Shown one piece after another: positions 35,201-43,168 of a stretch of DNA of 64,000 bases. The position numbers were made by a program, and so were the translations under genes. The DNA is taken from assembly GCA_037138335.1 (NCBI GenBank), contig JBAXIO010000018.1, positions 1-64,000 of the forward strand, given 5' to 3'. The notes beneath the pieces were generated by a model. That model was not told where the DNA came from. It searched no databases and saw only the letters and a program-made list of their open reading frames with translations. Within the stretch, counting starts at the first letter, position 1. Each line of letters begins with the position of its first letter. This stretch comes from CAIRDP01 sp037138335. GTDB lineage: Bacteria > Bacteroidota > Bacteroidia > Bacteroidales > FEN-979.

Positions 35201-36283
35201 ATGAAAAAATTACTCATGTTAGTTCTATCGGGAATCATGGTTATGGCAGTTTCCGGTCTTATTTTTATCGGTTGTACCAAGGAAGGCCCCCAGGGTCCTG
35301 CTGGTGCCAACGGAACAAATGGAAAGGATGCCAACGCAACCTGCACCCTTTGCCATAATTTCGGGGATACCGTAATTGTAAAAATATTCCAGTATGACGC
35401 TTCGAGGCATGCTTCCGCAAGCACAATTATCGAAGCTGCACGTTCTGGTTGCTCGGGCTGCCACAGCCATGAAGGATTCCTTGAAAAACTTCAGACAGGT
35501 TCCAGTGTAACTCAGGCATATAATGATGCTGCTCCTATCAATTGCCGCACCTGTCATACAATTCACAGCACTTATACCCCGGCCGACTGGGCGCTGAGAA
35601 ACGTTGAGCCTGTTCATCCTTATATTGACTCAACTTCTTCCATCGACCTTACAGTTACTATTCCCGGTGGTACAGATGGCACCTCAAACCTTTGCGGCAA
35701 ATGCCACCAGGCAAGATTGAATTCTCCCTGGGTCACCAATCCTAAAGGCACCGACTCATTATCGGTAACCAGCACCCGCTGGGGACCGCACCATGGGCCA
35801 CAATTCCTTATGCTTGCCGGTAAAGGCGCTTTTGAAATGGGATCTTCCGCTTTTGGAACCTCAAATCACAAAACCAATGCAACCTGCCGTAACTGCCATA
35901 TGGGCCCCGCCCAGGGCGAAGCCGTTGGCGGCCACACCCTCACCATGAGCAGTGCCGAAACAGGTGACAACGTTGCAGCTTGCAGGCCTTGTCATTCATC
36001 CATCGGAACAACTTTTAACCTTAACGGAAGGCAAAGTGAAATTGAAGCTTTGTTCCAGACCCTCAAGGTTAAACTGGCCCAGAAGAATGTTCTCGACACG
36101 AACACTGGCATCCTCAAAGGACCCATCAGTGCAACCAAACCCAAGAAATTCACCCAGATCCAGCTTTCGGTATACTGGAACTGGTGCATGGTCGATGCTG
36201 ACCGCAGTATGGGCGTACACAATTATGTTTATACAAGGGATATGCTGAATGCAGGCATTGCCTACATGAACACATTACCGTAG
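35201..36283 (+). CDS. Hexaheme c-type cytochrome lipoprotein with collagen-like linker
   Basis: A 360-residue lipoprotein. Hydrophobic residues 3-24 lead to a lipobox with Cys25 (FIGC), then five Gly-X-Y triplets (GPQGPAGANGTNGKD, 29-43) form a short collagen-like spacer. Six CxxCH sites follow: CTLCH, CSGCH, CRTCH, CGKCH, CRNCH and CRPCH. Several extra His residues could be distal heme ligands. It is probably tethered to the outer membrane, on the periplasmic or outer face, with the linker holding the heme domain away from the bilayer. It has its own promoter and terminator and is first in the redox region. I do not recognise a characterised enzyme; electron transfer is the safest role. Confidence 0.85.
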   Translation: MKKLLMLVLSGIMVMAVSGLIFIGCTKEGPQGPAGANGTNGKDANATCTLCHNFGDTVIVKIFQYDASRHASASTIIEAARSGCSGCHSHEGFLEKLQTGSSVTQAYNDAAPINCRTCHTIHSTYTPADWALRNVEPVHPYIDSTSSIDLTVTIPGGTDGTSNLCGKCHQARLNSPWVTNPKGTDSLSVTSTRWGPHHGPQFLMLAGKGAFEMGSSAFGTSNHKTNATCRNCHMGPAQGEAVGGHTLTMSSAETGDNVAACRPCHSSIGTTFNLNGRQSEIEALFQTLKVKLAQKNVLDTNTGILKGPISATKPKKFTQIQLSVYWNWCMVDADRSMGVHNYVYTRDMLNAGIAYMNTLP

Positions 36284-36302
36284 TCCTTGTGTACTGTATC
36301 AA

Positions 36303-36339
36303 AAAAGGCTTCAGGAAAAGCAATCCTGAAGCCTTTTTT
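36303..36339 (+). terminator. Intrinsic terminator of the hexaheme gene
   Basis: GGCTTCAGGA (36307-36316) pairs exactly with TCCTGAAGCC (36324-36333) around a 7-base loop, flanked by A6 before and T6 after. The stem extends by A-T pairs. Confidence 0.92.
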
Positions 36340-36391
36340 CATAAAAGTTAAAAATTTCCAAATTCATATTATTAACCACAAACATTGAAAA

Positions 36392-36751
36392 ATGAAAAAG
36401 TTAATTAACCTTTTATCTGTTGTTCTGGTACTTTATACTTTGGTGGCCTGCGAATACGCCAAAATATATCCGGACGTCCCCTCGCCCAGTACCCCGGTCC
36501 TTTACGCAACTCAAATTCAGCCGATTTTTAACGGCGGTTGTACATGCCACAGAACAGGGGGTCCGGTTCCCGACCTCGCTGCAGGAAGTTCTTACGAGAG
36601 CCTGATGAGCAATAACCTCGTTGTTGCCGGGAATGCCGGTTCAAGCGTATTGTATCAGAAAGTATCCACCGGATCTATGTCGTCATACTGCGATGCAACC
36701 CAGGCCGGGCTTATCAAGAACTGGATCAACCAAGGTGCGTTAAACAATTAA
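36392..36751 (+). CDS. Small cytochrome-c-like lipoprotein with non-canonical CTCH motif
   Basis: A 119-residue lipoprotein: lipobox Cys20 (LVAC), then a short domain in which QIQPIFNGGC and the C-terminal LIKNWINQGALNN match the small cytochrome-c-like domain used in many Bacteroidota lipoproteins. The heme site is odd: Cys50-Thr-Cys52-His53, a CxCH rather than CxxCH. The codons read TGT-ACA-TGC-CAC with no sign of a frameshift. Another Cys (100) occurs where family members usually have a Met-Pro-Pro ligand loop. It may bind heme through an unusual attachment, or no longer bind it. It is first in a three-gene run with a DUF5777 barrel and a monoheme cytochrome. Confidence 0.72.
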   Translation: MKKLINLLSVVLVLYTLVACEYAKIYPDVPSPSTPVLYATQIQPIFNGGCTCHRTGGPVPDLAAGSSYESLMSNNLVVAGNAGSSVLYQKVSTGSMSSYCDATQAGLIKNWINQGALNN

Positions 36752-36759
36752 GTACTAAC

Positions 36760-37719
36760 ATGAATAAAACATTTACTATGACAATCAAAAAGGTTTTCCT
36801 CAGCATATTGTTATTTTTCTCGGGTCTTGTTGTGGCTTTCTCACAGGAAGCAGCGGATTCTGCTTCGGCCCAGCCTGCTAAAAAACCCCTGGAAAAAAGT
36901 CCGTTTGAAAGCGGGATCTTCATGGATTACCAAACCGTTAACGTTACACCCGCCAAAACCCTTGAATTCATTCTCCAGCACCGTTTCGGAAACATTCAGA
37001 GCGGGATCAAGGACATTTATGGTTTATGGGGCGCATCGAATATCAGGCTTGGTCTTAATTTTACCCCAATTAAAAATCTTATGATCGGTATTGGGACCAC
37101 TAAAAATTATATGGTCCAGGACCTCCAGGTGAAATATACCTTTTTGCATCAGCGAAAAGGTGGTTGCCCTCTCACCATAGCATACTATGGAGATCTCGGC
37201 CTTGATACCAAAACAAGCAATACCGGGTACGGAATGGATTACAAATTTTCTGACCGGTTTTCATGGTACCATGAATTCATGTTTGCCCGCCGGTTCTGCA
37301 AAATGTTCTCAATGCAGGTTGGCCTGTCTTACTCACATTTTAACAAAGTCGATACAACGGTTACAAATGGCGTAGCTCCAACAAACGATGTTGCTTCCTT
37401 TTCATTACTTGGCCGACTGAAAGTCAGCCCTCAATCATCTGTCATCCTGTCATTCGAACAACCCATCGTTGTCAACTACGACCCGGCTTTTGTAGTGAAA
37501 TCTCCCAATCATTGGCTTTCGATCAAAAGCGGAGTTGCCCCTTACCAAAACGTTAGCCTTGGATGGGAAATCTCCACAAGCACCCATACTTTCCAGATCT
37601 TCATGTCTTGTGCCAACGGCATTGTGCCCCAGTACGTCACAGCCAAGAATAACACGGGCAGCTTCTGGAACGGGTATATCCTTTTTGGCTTTAACCTCAC
37701 ACGTTTGTGGAGCTTCTAA
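36760..37719 (+). CDS. DUF5777-family outer-membrane beta-barrel protein
   Basis: A 319-residue protein with a signal peptide ending near SQEA and then alternating hydrophobic strands through to an aromatic C-terminus (LTRLWSF), as in outer-membrane barrels. The early block FILQHRFGNIQSGIKDIYGLWGASNIRLGL matches what I know of DUF5777. The function of the family is unknown; it is often seen near cytochromes. It starts eight bases after the preceding small lipoprotein and precedes a monoheme cytochrome c by 37 bases. A role as the barrel of an electron conduit or as a small-solute porin is a hypothesis. A second ATG at 36778 is possible. Confidence 0.7.
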   Translation: MNKTFTMTIKKVFLSILLFFSGLVVAFSQEAADSASAQPAKKPLEKSPFESGIFMDYQTVNVTPAKTLEFILQHRFGNIQSGIKDIYGLWGASNIRLGLNFTPIKNLMIGIGTTKNYMVQDLQVKYTFLHQRKGGCPLTIAYYGDLGLDTKTSNTGYGMDYKFSDRFSWYHEFMFARRFCKMFSMQVGLSYSHFNKVDTTVTNGVAPTNDVASFSLLGRLKVSPQSSVILSFEQPIVVNYDPAFVVKSPNHWLSIKSGVAPYQNVSLGWEISTSTHTFQIFMSCANGIVPQYVTAKNNTGSFWNGYILFGFNLTRLWSF

Positions 37720-37756
37720 CCTTAATCTGAAACCTTATTAATAAACAAATACAATT

Positions 37757-38176
37757 ATGAAAACAACACAGAAAATTATTACAATCGTGATCACTATGGT
37801 GATTGCTGTTTTCTTCATCGCAGGTAATACCAATGCTCAGGCTAAAAAACCCTGGGATATTCCTGCTGCTGCAAAATCTGCAAAAAGTACTGTAAACCTT
37901 AAGGATGCAGGTACAATCAGTAATGGAAAAGACCTTTGGGCAAAACATTGCAAATCATGCCACGGCAGCAAAGGCCTCGGCGACGGGCCCAAGGCCGCTT
38001 CACTGAAAACCAATCCAGGTGACTTCACAGCTGCTGCTTTCCAGGGACAGTCTGACGGAGATTTGTTTTTCGAGACAAGCAAAGGTCGTGATGAAATGCC
38101 TGCTTATGAAAAGAAAATCCCCGAAGCCAATGACCGTTGGGCTTTGGTTGCATTCATGCGTACACTGAAAAAATAA
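37757..38176 (+). CDS. Periplasmic monoheme cytochrome c
   Basis: A 139-residue protein: signal peptide (about residues 1-30, ending NTNAQA), then a class I cytochrome c domain with CKSCH in DLWAKHCKSCHGSKGLGDGPKA, and the distal Met in GRDEMPAYEKKIPEANDRWALVAFMRTLKK. This resembles the small diffusible cytochromes that carry electrons in the periplasm. It ends the 36.4-38.2 kb set, followed by a strong hairpin. In context it could shuttle electrons between the membrane complex downstream and the outer-membrane proteins upstream. Confidence 0.88.
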   Translation: MKTTQKIITIVITMVIAVFFIAGNTNAQAKKPWDIPAAAKSAKSTVNLKDAGTISNGKDLWAKHCKSCHGSKGLGDGPKAASLKTNPGDFTAAAFQGQSDGDLFFETSKGRDEMPAYEKKIPEANDRWALVAFMRTLKK

Positions 38177-38201
38177 TCAGTTCGATGTAATTACATAATA
38201 T

Positions 38202-38238
38202 AATGGGTGTTTGCTGTAATTATCAGTAAACACCCATT
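38202..38238 (+). terminator. Hairpin, probable terminator after the monoheme cytochrome gene
   Basis: AATGGGTGTTTGCTG (38202-38216) pairs with CAGTAAACACCCATT (38224-38238), 15 pairs with one G-U, loop of 7 bases. The following sequence is T-rich but broken by A, so termination may be partial. It separates the two cytochrome gene sets. Confidence 0.65.
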
Positions 38239-38283
38239 TATTTTAAGCCGTTGAATTTTCACCATTAATAACTGTTCCCTGCT

Positions 38284-39309
38284 ATGATATACAGAGCAAA
38301 TATCCGTCCTGCATGGGTTGTACTTGTTCTTTTACTCTGCTTTGCCATTGCATTTGCCCTTGCGAAACATTCCGATTCGTCGGCCGATGCAAAACAAACA
38401 GACAAACATGAAGTTCAGGAAAAAATTGATATGACAAAGTTCAAAAACTCCGAGACGAATGAACAATGTCTGAAGTGTCATGGCCAGTCGAAATACACTT
38501 ACGAAAATGCTGAGTCTAAAAAAATGGTTAATAAAAGAATGTACTCGGAGCTAATTATCAAACGGGATGAATTTTACGTTTCTAATCACAAGGGTTTCAA
38601 ATGTACTGATTGCCATTCTGAAGAATACGGCACCTTCCCTCATTCGGGAAACCTGCGTATGGAATCAAAGGCCAACTGCCTCGATTGCCATGGCGGAGAT
38701 GAAAAATATGCCAAATTTCAATTCGAAAAAATCGATTCGAATTTCATGGCCAGCGTTCATTCCCAAAAACACAGCACTGATTTTACCTGCTGGATGTGCC
38801 ATAATCCACATACCTATAAGATCAATGCAAGGACGAATGAAAACCTGAAAGAAACAATTACTTATGATAACCTGATCTGCCTTAGTTGCCACAGTGATAT
38901 CACCAAATATGAATTGCTTACAAACAAAGAGAAACCGAATATTCTGGTCAAACACGAATGGCTCCCCAACCAGGCATCGCATTTTACCAATGTACGTTGT
39001 ATTGAGTGCCATGCCCAGAATAAAGACACACTCATTGTTGCCCATCAGATAGTACCAAAAAACCTGGCTGTAAAAAAATGTGAATCATGCCATGCAAAAA
39101 ATTCAATCCTTTATGCTTCCCTCTTTAAATACCAGATACAGGAAAACATTAAAACAAAAGGATGGTTTAAAGGCTTGTTCCTAAGTGAAACATCAACAAT
39201 AGGCCCCGACCAGAACAATACGCTCAATATCATCAGCCTTGCGCTTTTTGCGCTTACCTTACTTGTAATCCTGATTCATGCTGTTATACGCATCCAAAAA
39301 TCTCACTGA
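38284..39309 (+). CDS. Membrane-anchored heptaheme cytochrome c
   Basis: A 341-residue protein with an N-terminal helix (about 10-28) and a C-terminal helix (about 310-335), and between them seven CxxCH sites: CLKCH, CTDCH, CLDCH, CWMCH, CLSCH, CIECH and CESCH. The heme domain should face the periplasm. It starts the membrane set with cytochrome b, the Fe-S protein, NrfD-type protein and Ig-like protein. It most likely passes electrons between the quinol-linked membrane subunits and periplasmic cytochromes. It is not a NapC/NrfH homologue by layout. No catalytic site is evident. Confidence 0.85.
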   Translation: MIYRANIRPAWVVLVLLLCFAIAFALAKHSDSSADAKQTDKHEVQEKIDMTKFKNSETNEQCLKCHGQSKYTYENAESKKMVNKRMYSELIIKRDEFYVSNHKGFKCTDCHSEEYGTFPHSGNLRMESKANCLDCHGGDEKYAKFQFEKIDSNFMASVHSQKHSTDFTCWMCHNPHTYKINARTNENLKETITYDNLICLSCHSDITKYELLTNKEKPNILVKHEWLPNQASHFTNVRCIECHAQNKDTLIVAHQIVPKNLAVKKCESCHAKNSILYASLFKYQIQENIKTKGWFKGLFLSETSTIGPDQNNTLNIISLALFALTLLVILIHAVIRIQKSH

Positions 39310-39311
39310 CC

Positions 39312-39926
39312 ATGGAAAATCATAATGAACCATTATACCTGTACCCGGTCTGGATCAGATTGTGGCATATCCTGAATGCCCTGTTTTGCCTCACATTGAT
39401 CATAACCGGCCTGAGCATCCAGTTCTCAAATCCGACCATAATGGTCAAATTCAGGGCCGCCGTGGCTATTCATAATGTAGCGGGAGTTCTTTTGTCATTT
39501 AATTATATTCTCTTTTTTGTCGGCAACCTGTTTACGAAAAACGGTTCCTATTATGTGTTTGAGGTCAATGGCTTCTTTTCCCGTCTGAAAACCCAGTTTC
39601 ACCACTACACTATCGGCGTTTTCAAGAAGGAAGCGGCTCCTTTCCCGGTTACTTTAGAGTCGAAATTCAATCCCCTTCAGCAGTTTTCTTATGTGGCCGT
39701 TATGTACGTAATACTTCCCTTGGTTATTCTCTCAGGCTTAGGATTATTATATCCCGAAATTACCGTGAACAGCCTTATAGGGATCAGCGGACTGGATTAT
39801 ACAGACCTGTTGCATCTTTTCTGCGGATTCATGGTGACTATCTTCATGTGTATTCATATTTATTTCTGCACTTTCGGTAAAACAGCTATAAGTAATTTTA
39901 AAAGCATTATTAACGGATATCATTGA
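39312..39926 (+). CDS. Cytochrome b561/b6-type membrane subunit
   Basis: A 204-residue protein with four to five membrane helices and several membrane-embedded histidines (IRLWHILNALFCL, AVAIHNVAGVLL, DLLHLFCGFMVTIFMCIHIYF), the layout of the di-heme cytochrome b subunits of hydrogenases and formate dehydrogenases. It would take electrons across or within the membrane between quinones and the adjacent cytochrome c. It begins two bases after the heptaheme gene, so the two are coupled and probably form one complex. Confidence 0.85.
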   Translation: MENHNEPLYLYPVWIRLWHILNALFCLTLIITGLSIQFSNPTIMVKFRAAVAIHNVAGVLLSFNYILFFVGNLFTKNGSYYVFEVNGFFSRLKTQFHHYTIGVFKKEAAPFPVTLESKFNPLQQFSYVAVMYVILPLVILSGLGLLYPEITVNSLIGISGLDYTDLLHLFCGFMVTIFMCIHIYFCTFGKTAISNFKSIINGYH

Positions 39927-39943
39927 ACCCTTTATAATATTCA

Positions 39944-40903
39944 TTGATCGTGGAAGAAGAACTGAACAACAAAAAGAATTCCAGGCGGCAGTTCCTGAAA
40001 AAGGGCTTACTGGCCGGGGCAGCAGCAGCGGCAGGCGGAGGCATGCTGAAAGCATATTCCGAAACACCAGGCAGCGGAGAAAAGGTAAAAGTCATGACAA
40101 CCAATGGCGAGATCATGGAAGTTGATAAGGCTATGCTGAAACTTCCGCGGGTTTCCGTGGAAGAATCTCACCTTGGGATTCCCGGAAAGAAATTCGTTAT
40201 GGTGATAGACCTGGCAAAGTGCAAAAATGCCCGCAAATGCGTTCAGGCCTGCCAGCGAGCCCATCATCTTCCAAAAAGCCAGGAGTTTATGAAGGTTTAC
40301 CTTCTGCAGGATTCCGAAAAAACATCGCCTTACTGGTTCCCCAAGCCCTGTTTCCATTGCGACAACCCCTTATGTGTTAGCGTTTGCCCGGTAGGAGCCA
40401 CATTCAAGCGCAGAGATGGCATTGTATTGATTGATAATAACCGCTGCATCGGATGTAAATTCTGTATGACAGGGTGCCCTTATTCGACGAGGGTGTTTGC
40501 ATGGAAACATTATCCTGAATTTGACGAGGACAAAGAACCTTACTCGCCCGAAGCCAGCAGCCCGGGCAAGGAAGGCACTGTTTCCAAATGTGATTTCTGC
40601 CCCGATCTGATCCGTGTAGGGAAAGTACCCTATTGCGTTTCGGCATGCCCAATGGGGGTTATTTATTTTGGTGATGTGGATGAGGATACTGTTACCAATG
40701 GTACGGAAACCTTTCAGTTCAGTGAATTGATTCGCGACCGTGCCGGATACCGCTACCTCGAGGTTCTCGGAACAAGGCCCTGTGTATATTATCTTCCGCC
40801 CGTTGACCGCCAGTTCCCTGTAGATCGTGGATTTAATGATCTGGACGAGAGTGTTAAAAACAGATATTTGAATACGCCTTACGCAAAAAAACATAAGCTG
40901 TAG
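39944..40903 (+). CDS. TAT-exported 4Fe-4S electron-transfer subunit (NrfC/PsrB/HmcB-like)
   Basis: A 319-residue protein with a twin-arginine signal (SRRQFLKKG, residues 13-21) before a hydrophobic stretch, so it is exported folded. Four cysteine groups occur. Three are complete: CFHCDNPLCVSVCP, CIGCKFCMTGCP and CDFC with YCVSACP. The first, C93-x5-C99-x3-C103, lacks one Cys. A last Cys lies near 267. This is the multi-cluster ferredoxin that pairs with an NrfD/PsrC partner, which is the next gene two bases away. The start is uncertain: TTG at 39944 or GTG at 39950; there is no ATG. Confidence 0.87.
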   Translation: MIVEEELNNKKNSRRQFLKKGLLAGAAAAAGGGMLKAYSETPGSGEKVKVMTTNGEIMEVDKAMLKLPRVSVEESHLGIPGKKFVMVIDLAKCKNARKCVQACQRAHHLPKSQEFMKVYLLQDSEKTSPYWFPKPCFHCDNPLCVSVCPVGATFKRRDGIVLIDNNRCIGCKFCMTGCPYSTRVFAWKHYPEFDEDKEPYSPEASSPGKEGTVSKCDFCPDLIRVGKVPYCVSACPMGVIYFGDVDEDTVTNGTETFQFSELIRDRAGYRYLEVLGTRPCVYYLPPVDRQFPVDRGFNDLDESVKNRYLNTPYAKKHKL

Positions 40904-40905
40904 CC

Positions 40906-42219
40906 ATGGAAAATAATGAAAAAACCATGCTGAAGGAGTTTGCTCCTCAGATTGAAAGAACAGGCATCCAGGGTTATGCATGGATAGTTTTCCTGCTTGC
41001 CGTAATCGGGTTAGGTCTTTATGCTTTCATCCAGCAGGTCACCAAAGGCCATGTTGTGACCGGGATGCGGGATAATGTTGTATGGGGCATTTACATTGTA
41101 AACTTCATTTTTTTTATGGGTGTCAGCTATGCCGGCGCCCTTATTTCGGGCACCTTGCACCTCTTTAAAACTGCATGGAGAAAGCCTATTATAAGAATGG
41201 CTGAATTTATTACCGTCATCTCCCTTCTGATTGGCCCATGTTATATCCTGCTGTGTATCGGAAGGCTCGACAAACTCCATTATCTTATACTTCACGGGAG
41301 GATACAGTCTCCGATCACCTGGGACGTCATTGCGATCTCAACAGATATCTTCGGCTGTTTTATTTTTCTGTACCTGGCCATTTTAAGAGACATTGCAAAC
41401 ATGAGGGACTTTGAAGAACTTCAGCTCCCCAAATGGAGAAAAAAGCTTTATAAAACACTCTCGCTGGGATATACCGGCACCGAGGAGCAAAAGAAAAGAC
41501 TCCAGAGGGCAACAGATATTATGGCAACCATGGTCATCGCTATCGCGATCATTGTATACTCTGTTTTGGCATGGATCTTCAGTGTGACTCTTCAGCCCGG
41601 CTGGCATAGTACGATTTTTGGCCCCTATTTCGTCATCGCGGCGGTTTACTCGGGAAGTGCCGTACTCATTCTTGCAATGTGGTTTTTCAGAAAAGTTTAC
41701 CATCTCGAACAATATATAACTAAGCAGCATTTTGTGTCGGTAGGACTGATAATGCTTGTTCTGGCGGCATTTTTCGGTTATTTCACTTTCAGTGATTACC
41801 TTACGAAATGGTATGGCTCCGAGAAAAACGACGAACTTCTTATCCAGCTTCTTTTTAAGGAATTCTACTGGCCATTTATTATCTCAAACTATGTCGGTGT
41901 ATTACTGCCATTAATTGTTGTAGGTATTGCAAAATTCCGCACGATTCCGAACATCACGCTGACTGCCGTGGTTGTTATCATTGCACTCTGGTTAAACCGG
42001 TACCTCATCGTTGTTCCAACCCTTCAGTCTCCTTACCTTCCGATTCAGGACAGCAGGATCGAATGGAGCATTTATTCGTCAACCTGGGTTGAATGGAGCC
42101 TCACAGCTGCAGGCATAGCGCTTTTCTGCCTGCTCTTCACACTGGCCTCCAAATTCATCCCTATTGTCAGTGTTGGAGGCAATACACAGGAAGCCAAACC
42201 GGAAGACGTTTTAGTATAA
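40906..42219 (+). CDS. NrfD/PsrC-family membrane quinol-interacting subunit
   Basis: A 437-residue protein with about ten transmembrane helices. NVVWGIYIVNFIFFMGVSYAGALISGTLHL matches the NrfD/PsrC/HmcC family, which binds menaquinone and may translocate protons. Long soluble tails are few. Its partner Fe-S protein is directly upstream. With the heptaheme c, cytochrome b and Fe-S subunits it resembles the Hmc/Tmc/Qrc type of complex of sulfate reducers that links quinones and multiheme cytochromes, although subunit make-up is not identical. Confidence 0.88.
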   Translation: MENNEKTMLKEFAPQIERTGIQGYAWIVFLLAVIGLGLYAFIQQVTKGHVVTGMRDNVVWGIYIVNFIFFMGVSYAGALISGTLHLFKTAWRKPIIRMAEFITVISLLIGPCYILLCIGRLDKLHYLILHGRIQSPITWDVIAISTDIFGCFIFLYLAILRDIANMRDFEELQLPKWRKKLYKTLSLGYTGTEEQKKRLQRATDIMATMVIAIAIIVYSVLAWIFSVTLQPGWHSTIFGPYFVIAAVYSGSAVLILAMWFFRKVYHLEQYITKQHFVSVGLIMLVLAAFFGYFTFSDYLTKWYGSEKNDELLIQLLFKEFYWPFIISNYVGVLLPLIVVGIAKFRTIPNITLTAVVVIIALWLNRYLIVVPTLQSPYLPIQDSRIEWSIYSSTWVEWSLTAAGIALFCLLFTLASKFIPIVSVGGNTQEAKPEDVLV

Positions 42220-42240
42220 ATCCGTTCATCCAAGGAAATC

Positions 42241-43137
42241 ATGAAAAGAAATTTATACAAAATTCTCACCCTGGCAGTGATCACGATACTGTTCGTCCCC
42301 TCACTGATGCAGGCCCAGGCTAAAGGTGACAGCAGCGCTGTTCAGGAGTCCCGCCTGACGTTTTCCTATTTATGTACTTCCAACGATTCCATTTGCCTTA
42401 CGGCAAACATTTTCGTCAAAAGAGAGAGCGACACATACGGGCTGATGGGTGCTAAGATCGATTTTTATTCCACCCAGGATGATAAGCTCGTTCTCCTGGG
42501 AACTGCAGTTGCCGACCAGGACGGGAATGCATCTCTCAATGTCGTAATCAATAAACTGCATCCGGGGAAAGACGGCATGATCAGCTATACCGCCAAATTT
42601 GGCGGCACTCCAAAATACAATTCAGCGTCGGCAACTTTCAGCGCCGAACCGGCCAGGTTGCGATTGACCTTCAATGTACAGGATTCCATCCGTTACCTGA
42701 ACGTCATCGGCACCCGCAAAGACGCCAAAGGACAGGAAGTCGCCCTGCCGAAAGAAACAGTGATCCTGTATGTTCCCCGCCTGTTCAGTTTACTGAAAAT
42801 AGGAGAAGTTGCACTTGATGAACAGGGAAAAGGAAGCTTAGAATTTCCCGCGGATATTGTGGGTGATACACTGGGCAATCTTAAAATTATTGCAAAAATA
42901 GAGGAAAACGAAAAGTACGGATTTGTCCAGGGGACTTCAAGCATAAACTGGGGCGTGCCAAAGCAGTATTACAAGGCGGAAGTACCTTCCCGCGAACTAT
43001 GGACCCCTATAGCTCCTTTATGGATGATCATTACCCTGATCATCATGCTTGCGGGGGTATGGGCCCATTATTTCTATGCTGTGTGGGAACTTTTCATGAT
43101 TAAAAAGGCGAGCAAAAAAGATCAGCCCCCAATCTAG
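42241..43137 (+). CDS. Exported Ig-like protein with C-terminal membrane anchor, unknown function
   Basis: A 298-residue protein with a signal peptide (about 1-25, ending LMQAQA), two Ig-like or transthyretin-like beta domains (about 35-135 and 140-235; for example GAKIDFYSTQDDKLVLLGTAVADQDGNASLNV) and one helix near the end (PLWMIITLIIMLAGVWAHYFYAVWELF). There are no heme motifs or metal sites. It is the last gene of the membrane redox set, 21 bases after the NrfD gene. An accessory or scaffold subunit of that complex is likely. I do not recognise a named family. Confidence 0.7.
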   Translation: MKRNLYKILTLAVITILFVPSLMQAQAKGDSSAVQESRLTFSYLCTSNDSICLTANIFVKRESDTYGLMGAKIDFYSTQDDKLVLLGTAVADQDGNASLNVVINKLHPGKDGMISYTAKFGGTPKYNSASATFSAEPARLRLTFNVQDSIRYLNVIGTRKDAKGQEVALPKETVILYVPRLFSLLKIGEVALDEQGKGSLEFPADIVGDTLGNLKIIAKIEENEKYGFVQGTSSINWGVPKQYYKAEVPSRELWTPIAPLWMIITLIIMLAGVWAHYFYAVWELFMIKKASKKDQPPI

Positions 43138-43168
43138 TTTAAGCTCTTTTTACGTAGCTTTGAACCCG

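Noticed and set aside
38284..39309. Heptaheme protein as a second NrfH/NapC
   Set aside because: It has seven hemes and two terminal helices, not the four or five hemes and single N-terminal anchor of that family.
40370..40981. Minus-strand open frame of 203 codons opposite the TAT Fe-S gene
   Set aside because: The opposite strand has clear cysteine motifs and operon context; this frame is a shadow.
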